64,000 nt of DNA from Solirubrobacterales bacterium. GTDB taxonomy: Bacteria > Actinomycetota > Thermoleophilia > Solirubrobacterales > Solirubrobacteraceae. The stretch's first letter is position 1. Every line of letters starts with the position of its first letter. Positions 58,881 to 64,000 of this stretch are shown here, piece after piece. The stretch covers positions 1 to 64,000 of the forward strand of contig JAFAYV010000087.1 of assembly GCA_019240115.1 (NCBI GenBank). The letters are read 5' to 3'. A program made the position numbers and the translations under genes. The notes under the pieces are model-generated. The model was not told the DNA's origin. It saw only the letters and a list, made by a program, of their open reading frames with translations, and searched no databases.

Positions 58881-60232
58881 TGCAGCTCCACGAGCGCCTT
58901 TCCAACGGGCACGGCACCGAGACGCCGGAGCGGTTCGCGATCCCCTTCTCGGAGATGAAGACGCGGGTCCACCTCGCGCTGATCGAGGATCTGGGCCGCC
59001 AGCTGTTCAACACCAGTCTCGATTCCGCGACGCTGCGCGCGCGCGTTCAGGACGAGCTGCGCGAGCGCCTCTCGCGCGAACCGGGCCTCTCGCGCGAAGA
59101 TCGCGAGCAGATCGCGGTCGAGCTGACGGCCGACATCGTGGGGCACGGTCCGCTCGAGCGGCTGCTCGAGGACGACACGGTCACGGAGATCATGGTCAAC
59201 GGTCCGTACGACGTGTGGGTCGAGCGGGCCGGTCGCCTCTCCCGCACGCCGGTGCGGTTCAGCGACGACGGGCATCTTCAGCGGATCATCTCCAAGATGG
59301 TCGCCCAGGTCGGGCGCCGCATCGATGAGGCGTCGCCGATGGTCGACGCGCGCCTGCCCGACGGCAGCCGCATCAACGCCACGATCCCGCCGCTGTCGCT
59401 CACCGGGCCCCTGCTGACGATCCGCAAGTTCGGGCAGCAGCGACTCGACATGGGCGCTCTCATCGCGCTCGGCGCGTTGGAGGCGCGGTCCGCGGAGCTG
59501 CTGCAGCGGTGCGTCGAGGCGCGCTTGAACATCCTGATCGCCGGCGGCACGGGCTCCGGAAAGACCACGATGCTCAACTCGCTGTCGGCGTCGATCCCCG
59601 AAGGCGAGCGGATCGTCACGATCGAGGATGCCGCCGAGCTGTCCCTGAGCCAGCGGCACGTGCTCCGGCTGGAGGCACGGCCGAAGAACATCGAGGGCGA
59701 GGGCGAGATCTCGATCCGCGACCTGGTGCGCAACTCGCTGCGCATGCGCCCGGACCGGATCGTGGTCGGCGAGGTGCGCGGGGCCGAGGCGCTGGACATG
59801 CTCCAGGCCATGAACACCGGCCACGACGGCTCGCTGTCGACGCTGCACGCCAACACGCCGAGGGACGCTCTGGCTCGCCTGGAGACGATGGTGCTGATGA
59901 GCGGGTACGACCTGCCGTTGCGCGCGATCCGCGAGCAGATCGCCTCAGCGATCGACCTCCTGGTCCAGATCGAGCGGATGTCCGACGGCTCCCGTCGGGT
60001 CGTCGCCGTGACCGAGGTGCAGCGCATGGAGGCGGACGTCGTCACGCTGCAGGATCTGTTCACCTTCCATGTCGAGTCCGTCGCGGCCACCAATCACATC
60101 GTCGGCTCGCTGCGCTCGACCGGGCTACGGCCCGGCTTCCTGGACAAGTTCGCGCGTCGCGGCGTGGAGATCCCGGCCGAGCTGAGCGGCCGGCGGAGCG
60201 ATCTCGGTTCCCACGGCGGCGGTCGTGGGTGA
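58880..60232 (+). CDS. tadA: TadA/CpaF secretion ATPase
   Basis: The 450-residue hexameric ATPase of the Tad pilus has N-terminal helices (FAIPFSEMKTRVHLALIEDLGRQLF), then EIMVNGPYDVWVERAGRL. Walker A is AGGTGSGKTTMLNSL (near residue 222), the Asp box EDAAELSL, Walker B region GEVRGAEALDMLQAMNTGHDGSLSTLHAN and the His box. It drives pilin extension from the cytoplasm. Its stop overlaps the GTG of the following fusion gene by 8 bases (GTGGGTGA). Confidence 0.95.
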   Translation: MQLHERLSNGHGTETPERFAIPFSEMKTRVHLALIEDLGRQLFNTSLDSATLRARVQDELRERLSREPGLSREDREQIAVELTADIVGHGPLERLLEDDTVTEIMVNGPYDVWVERAGRLSRTPVRFSDDGHLQRIISKMVAQVGRRIDEASPMVDARLPDGSRINATIPPLSLTGPLLTIRKFGQQRLDMGALIALGALEARSAELLQRCVEARLNILIAGGTGSGKTTMLNSLSASIPEGERIVTIEDAAELSLSQRHVLRLEARPKNIEGEGEISIRDLVRNSLRMRPDRIVVGEVRGAEALDMLQAMNTGHDGSLSTLHANTPRDALARLETMVLMSGYDLPLRAIREQIASAIDLLVQIERMSDGSRRVVAVTEVQRMEADVVTLQDLFTFHVESVAATNHIVGSLRSTGLRPGFLDKFARRGVEIPAELSGRRSDLGSHGGGRG

Positions 60233-62576
60233 GCGAGCCCGGCGGCTCCTGCGCCGCCGGCTGCGCCTGCTGGCGTTCGGCCTGAGCGTCATCGGGGCGG
60301 TGCCCGCCGTGGCGCTCGCCGCCGCACCGGCCGGGTGGCCGGGGGTGCACTCGATCGCGGGTGCCCGGACACGCTCGCCGATGGCATCGCTGAGCGGATG
60401 GCTCAGTCCCACCGTCGCCTTCCCCGAACGCGACCTGGTGCTCCGAACCACCGCTCGCAGGGCCCTGAGCGTGTCTCGTGTGCACATCAGCGAGAACGGC
60501 CAGACGATCCATCCGTCTCGGCTGACGCGCCTGTCAGCACCCGCGCCCGGCGATCTCGGGGTCATGTTCGTCATCCAGCGCAGCGCGAGCATGGGCGGTG
60601 GCGGCCTGGCGGCGGCAGTGTCCGCTGCGCGGGCGATCGGCACGAGCAAGCCCGGAAACGAGCGGTTCGGGGCGATCGCGTTCGCTGCCCGGCCATCGGT
60701 TCTCCTTGGGTTGACCACCGACCGACGCGCGATCGACCGGCGCCTGCGGACGACGCCGGCCGTCGACAGTGCTGCCTGCAATGTCGCAGCGGCGACCCAG
60801 CAGGCGCTCGCCCGCTTGGCGGCGGCGAAGACGCGGCTGGGCGTCGTCGTGGTCATCTCCGACGGCGTCGGCGGCGCCGAGAGGACGTCCGGCCCGACGG
60901 CGGCCACGGTTCGGGCGGCGGCCGCGCGCGCGGACGCCCCCGTGATCACGGTCGGGCTCCGCGACGAGCGGGCAACGACGGCGTCGCTCACCGCCCTGGC
61001 GCATTCGGCTCCGGGAAGTTTCGTCCTGTCGTCGGAGGGACGCCTCTCGTCGACATTGACGTCGACGCTGCGCACCGTCGCCGATCGGCACTACGTGCTC
61101 GGCTATCGCTCGCACGCTCCGGCCGGATCGTCCGTTGCGATCACGGCCGTCGCCTCCGGGCTGTCGGGCCAGCTCAACGCCAGCTACCGAGTCCCCGGGA
61201 TCGCGCCCACCCCCCCCTCCCGGCCGCAGCCCAGCGCAGGCGCGTCGGCACCGACACCGAGCGCGCCGCGGCCCGCCGCGCCGACGTCGGCCCCCGCTTC
61301 GCGATCAGCCACCCCCCCGTCGTCCTCCGGGACGCCACCGCCCTCGACGACGCGGGCGCCCTCACCGCCCTCGACGACGCGGGCGCCCTCACCGGCCTCG
61401 ACGACGCGGTCGCGGTCGCCGCAGGCGAGCTCTCGAGGAATCCCGGGGTCGAAGTCCGGCACGCCTGGGCGGCCGGCGGCGACGTCGGGACCCACCGCAC
61501 CGGTGGGTCCGTCGGCGGCGGGCGGTCGGGACCCGAGCACCGACGCGCCGCATCTCGTAGGAGAGCCGGAGCCCAATTTCGGGAGAGAGCTTCCCCCGTC
61601 CCCGATGCGCACGACGTCCTTCTGGTCGTCGGGGGTCGCCGTCCCGGCGGTGGCGATCGTCTGCGCGCTGCTGGGCGCGCTGGCGCTCTGGTTCGTGCTG
61701 CGGCGGCCACAAGGGGCGACCGTGCGGGCGCGGGTCGGTAACTTCCTGCCGATCGGAGGCGGGAACGACGGGGCGGAAGCGCCGTCGCCGAGCCGGCGCT
61801 CGCGGCTGCTGGGCTCGCTGGAGCGGGGTTCGTGGTGGCCGACGTTCGTGGAGGCCGTCGAGATCTCCCGCAATCCGCGCCCACCGATGTCCCTGGTCAA
61901 GCGCGCGGCTGCCGGTGGAATGGTCGCCGGGCTCCTCCTCGGGCTGATCTCCGGCTCGGTGCTGGCGGCGCTCGCACCGCTCTTGTTGTGGCCGTTCGTG
62001 CTACGGGCGCTCGTGCTGCGCGCCGCCCGCAAGCAGCGAGACCGATTCCGGGACACGCTTCCCGGCTACCTCCAGGACATGGCCAGCGCGATCCGCGTCG
62101 GGCGCAGCTTCGCCGGCGCACTGGCCGCCGTCGCCTCCGACGCCGAGGAGCCGACGCGCTCTGAGCTCGAGCGAGCCGCCACCGACGAGGCCCTCGGCCG
62201 ACCCCTGGAGGAGTCGCTGGAGGCGGTCGGCAGGCGCATGCTCTGCCCCGACATGGACCAGGTCGCTCTGGTGGCCGAGCTGAACCGCCGTTCGGGCTCC
62301 AACGTCGCTGAGGCGCTGGACCGGGTCGCCGACGGTGCGCGCGAGCGAACGGACCTGAGGCGCGAGATGGGGGCCCTGACCGCCCAGGCGAAGATGTCCA
62401 GCTCGGTGCTGACGGCGCTGCCGGTCGTGGTGCTGATGGGCCTCGTTCTCCTCGCCCCGTCCTACGCACACCCACTGCTGCACTCGACGATGGGCTTCGT
62501 CGTGCTGCTTTTCGGCGCCGGCCTGATCGCCAGCGGTTGGAAGGTGATGAAGAAGATCACGAACATCGAGGCGTGA
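60225..62576 (+). CDS. tadB: VWA-TadB fusion: secreted VWA domain joined to T2SSF platform
   Basis: A 783-residue protein unlike plain TadB (about 300). Residues 1-33 are a signal peptide. About 110-300 form a von Willebrand A-like domain (LGVMFVIQRSASMGGG, FGAIAFAARPSVLLGLTTD, VVVVISDGVGG). The first MIDAS motif DxSxS is here QRSAS (Gln118 in place of Asp), though Asp213 of the later ISDG is present. A Pro/Ser/Thr-rich linker follows, about 325-470, with a 9-residue repeat (STTRAPSPx). A membrane helix is near 478-500. From about 560, a type II secretion F domain of TadB (FRDTLPGYLQDMASAIRVGRSFAGALAAV) has its final two helices. It is coupled to tadA. The VWA part should be outside the cell. 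Confidence 0.88.
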   Translation: MGERARRLLRRRLRLLAFGLSVIGAVPAVALAAAPAGWPGVHSIAGARTRSPMASLSGWLSPTVAFPERDLVLRTTARRALSVSRVHISENGQTIHPSRLTRLSAPAPGDLGVMFVIQRSASMGGGGLAAAVSAARAIGTSKPGNERFGAIAFAARPSVLLGLTTDRRAIDRRLRTTPAVDSAACNVAAATQQALARLAAAKTRLGVVVVISDGVGGAERTSGPTAATVRAAAARADAPVITVGLRDERATTASLTALAHSAPGSFVLSSEGRLSSTLTSTLRTVADRHYVLGYRSHAPAGSSVAITAVASGLSGQLNASYRVPGIAPTPPSRPQPSAGASAPTPSAPRPAAPTSAPASRSATPPSSSGTPPPSTTRAPSPPSTTRAPSPASTTRSRSPQASSRGIPGSKSGTPGRPAATSGPTAPVGPSAAGGRDPSTDAPHLVGEPEPNFGRELPPSPMRTTSFWSSGVAVPAVAIVCALLGALALWFVLRRPQGATVRARVGNFLPIGGGNDGAEAPSPSRRSRLLGSLERGSWWPTFVEAVEISRNPRPPMSLVKRAAAGGMVAGLLLGLISGSVLAALAPLLLWPFVLRALVLRAARKQRDRFRDTLPGYLQDMASAIRVGRSFAGALAAVASDAEEPTRSELERAATDEALGRPLEESLEAVGRRMLCPDMDQVALVAELNRRSGSNVAEALDRVADGARERTDLRREMGALTAQAKMSSSVLTALPVVVLMGLVLLAPSYAHPLLHSTMGFVVLLFGAGLIASGWKVMKKITNIEA
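61341..61421. repeat. Three 27-bp coding repeats in the VWA-TadB linker
   Basis: Units 61341-61367, 61368-61394 (identical) and a diverged 61395-61421 encode the linker peptide STTRAPSPP three times. They extend the Pro/Ser/Thr-rich spacer between the VWA domain and the membrane helix, in frame. Confidence 0.88.
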
Positions 62577-62579
62577 GGC

Positions 62580-63506
62580 GTGCTCACCCCGCTCTTTGTC
62601 ATCGGGATCGTGCTCGTCGGCGTCGCCGCTCGGCTCATCGGCCGGGCGGTGCTCGTGCCCCGGCTCGCCCTCAAGGCACATCTGCGGGAGATCGACGAGT
62701 ACGGCTACAAGTCGGCGTTCGAGGATCTCGATCTCTCGCGTCGCGAACGGTGGCGACGCAGCCTTCGCCGCAACGCCGCACGTGCCGGGGAGTTCATGAT
62801 GCGCCGATTCCCGTCGGTGACCGCGCTGTCAGCCGGCGAGCTGAACGCTGCCGGTTACTACGACGTCGAGCCCACCGTGGCGCACGGGTACCGCGTGTTC
62901 GCGACGGTCGGCCTGCCGGCGGTCCTCCTGCTCCTCGCGCTCGTAGGCGGCGGGCTCTCGGTTCTGTCGCTGATGCTGGTGGGCGTCGGGGGGCTCGGGG
63001 GCTGGATGGTGCCGTCGGTCTACGTCCGCAGACGCGGAGCGTCGCGCCTGAGCGAGATCGACCGGCGGCTGCCCGAGCTCATCGACCTCCTGATCGCGAC
63101 CGTGGAGGCGGGCATGGGCTTGGGCGCCGCCATCGACCTCGTGGCGGGTCGCTTCGACGGGCCGCTTGGCGACGAGCTGCGCCTGACCGTTCGCCAGCAG
63201 AGCCTGGGCATGTCGATCCCGACGGCGCTTGGAGAGATGGTCGAGCGCTGCGACACCCCCTCGGTGCGGGCGTTCGCGCGCACCGCGATGCGCGGCGAGT
63301 CGCTCGGCGTCTCGATCGGGCCAGTGCTGCGCGAGCTGTCGGCCGACGAGCGCCGCCGCCACCGCATGGCCGCGCGCACGAAGATGCAGAAGGCGCCGAT
63401 CAAGATGATCTTCCCGCTGATCTTCCTCATCTTCCCGGCGCTGATGATGGTGCTGTTCTATCCCGCGATCTACACGATCACGCACACCGCCCACGGGGTC
63501 TTCTGA
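62580..63506 (+). CDS. tadC: TadC-like pilus platform protein (T2SSF)
   Basis: The 308-residue membrane protein has a GTG start. A hydrophobic N-terminal helix precedes a basic cytoplasmic segment (KAHLREIDEYGYKSAFEDLDLSRRERWRRSLRRN). The T2SSF domain follows with two internal helices near 100-150, LPELIDLLIATVEAGMGLGAAIDLVAGRFDGPLGDELRL and RAFARTAMRGESLGVSIGPVLRELSADERRRHRM, and a C-terminal helix pair (IKMIFPLIFLIFPALMMVLFYPAIYTI). It forms the inner-membrane platform with TadB. Three bases separate its GTG from the tadB stop. It is the last Tad gene in the window. Confidence 0.94.
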   Translation: MLTPLFVIGIVLVGVAARLIGRAVLVPRLALKAHLREIDEYGYKSAFEDLDLSRRERWRRSLRRNAARAGEFMMRRFPSVTALSAGELNAAGYYDVEPTVAHGYRVFATVGLPAVLLLLALVGGGLSVLSLMLVGVGGLGGWMVPSVYVRRRGASRLSEIDRRLPELIDLLIATVEAGMGLGAAIDLVAGRFDGPLGDELRLTVRQQSLGMSIPTALGEMVERCDTPSVRAFARTAMRGESLGVSIGPVLRELSADERRRHRMAARTKMQKAPIKMIFPLIFLIFPALMMVLFYPAIYTITHTAHGVF

Positions 63507-63535
63507 GTGGTAGCCCAAGCCATCTCGGGGGCGCG

Positions 63536-64000
63536 CTAACGCCCGCGCCCGGGCGTGGGGCGGGCGGGCGCGGGCGCCGCGCCGACCTCGTAGACGCTCG
63601 CCTGCGCGGAGGCGAAGCGGAGCCGGTAGCCGCGGCGCGCGAGCTGTTCCTGGCTCGCGCCAGCGCCACCGCCATGCACCACGATGTAGCGCACGTCGAG
63701 GGCGGCGAGCCTGGCGGCGGTGCGCGCGGCGCCCACGTCGGACAGGCGCAGTTTCAGCGCCTCGGTGGGCGATCCCGGCCAGTAGCCCTGGAAGCTCGGA
63801 TGCCCGTCCTGCACGGCGCGCAGTAGCGGCCGGTAGTCGGGATAGACGGCGGGCTGGAGCGGGTAGTCGGCGACGATGCCGCCGGGATGATCCTTCAGCC
63901 AGGTATAGGCCGGCGGCAGAGCCACCGGGACCGCGCGGACCGGCAGTCGAGCCCAGAGGTCGAGCACGAGCACCGTCCCGAGCGCCGCGAACGCCGCGAC
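63536..64000 (-). CDS. C-terminal part of a large membrane protein, partial
   Basis: The frame is open to the window edge and encodes 154 residues of a protein whose N-terminus lies beyond 64000. It starts AAFAALGTVLVLDLWARLP, a last membrane helix, followed by an extracytoplasmic domain: PAYTWLKDHPGGIVADYPLQPAVYPDYRPLL, GYWPGSPTEALKLRLSDVGAARTAARLAALDVRYIVVHGGG. This is like the C-terminal domain of YfhO-like or other GT-C family glycosyltransferases. It is convergent with tadC, with 29 bp between, and ends in a Pro/Arg-rich tail. Confidence 0.72.
   Translation of the reverse strand, partial: VAAFAALGTVLVLDLWARLPVRAVPVALPPAYTWLKDHPGGIVADYPLQPAVYPDYRPLLRAVQDGHPSFQGYWPGSPTEALKLRLSDVGAARTAARLAALDVRYIVVHGGGAGASQEQLARRGYRLRFASAQASVYEVGAAPAPARPTPGRGR

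Overview
The window is about 64 kb of very GC-rich, gene-dense DNA. GTG and TTG starts are frequent, ATGA and GTGA stop/start overlaps are common, and the codon use is strongly GC3-biased. The gene set points to a mycelial or soil-type Actinobacterium, most likely of the Solirubrobacterales/Thermoleophilia type (inference from family content; no rRNA or tRNA is present to confirm it). It includes F420-type luciferase-like oxidoreductases, glucosyl-3-phosphoglycerate synthase, split LigD proteins, DUF1707 and HAAS-type membrane proteins, a Tad pilus and LacI/DeoR sugar loci.

Layout. 1-0.65 kb: remnant of an IS110-type transposase. 0.65-2.2 kb: two small membrane proteins and a lipoprotein cytochrome c. 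2.4-14.9 kb: a complete L-rhamnose catabolic locus with an MFS carrier, a DeoR regulator, rhamnulokinase, L-rhamnose isomerase and a fused rhamnulose-1-phosphate aldolase/lactaldehyde dehydrogenase. It also holds a ribose/rhamnose-type ABC importer (two permeases, double ATPase, binding lipoprotein) and a LacI regulator. 15-19.8 kb: PadR/HAAS pair, DHA2 drug exporter, YwaF-like protein, a decayed aldo/keto reductase and a holin-like membrane protein. 19.9-23.1 kb: FIST sensor followed by a GAF-GGDEF-HD-GYP c-di-GMP protein that carries two frameshifts. 23.2-25.9 kb: DpgC-like cofactor-free dioxygenase convergent with an acyl-CoA ligase. 26-33.8 kb: LLM oxidoreductase, VOC protein, peroxiredoxin, biotin-dependent acyl-CoA carboxylase (alpha and beta), DJ-1/PfpI protein and HAD hydrolase. 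33.9-36.8 kb: SDR diverging from an XRE-cupin regulator, a decayed BenE transporter and a second LLM enzyme. 37-42.2 kb: membrane proteins, an HNH nuclease, a DHA2 transporter truncated at a lower-GC segment, two small secreted proteins and a frameshifted HNH gene. 42.2-52.6 kb: PPOX and TfoX-like proteins, GpgS, lipoproteins, a GT39-like glycosyltransferase, Pgi, DUF1707 and split LigD (polymerase and ligase). 52.7-63.5 kb: NarL-type response regulator, histidine kinase, orphan receiver and a Tad/Flp pilus locus (Flp pilin, TadE, CpaB, TadZ, TadA, a VWA-TadB fusion, TadC). The window ends inside a membrane protein gene.

Functionally, the rhamnose locus covers uptake, isomerisation, phosphorylation, aldol cleavage and lactaldehyde oxidation, with two regulators and two candidate importers. 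The Tad locus supplies inner-membrane motor, platform and pilins, but no prepilin peptidase is visible here. It sits beside a two-component system that may control it.

Two themes stand out. Short tandem duplications repeatedly lie at gene junctions, in places moving stop and start codons. Several genes are decayed by internal deletion or frameshift (aldo/keto reductase, BenE, GGDEF/HD-GYP, HNH, probable BLUF and pyrimidine phosphorylase remnants). Some of the single-base frameshifts could be assembly errors.
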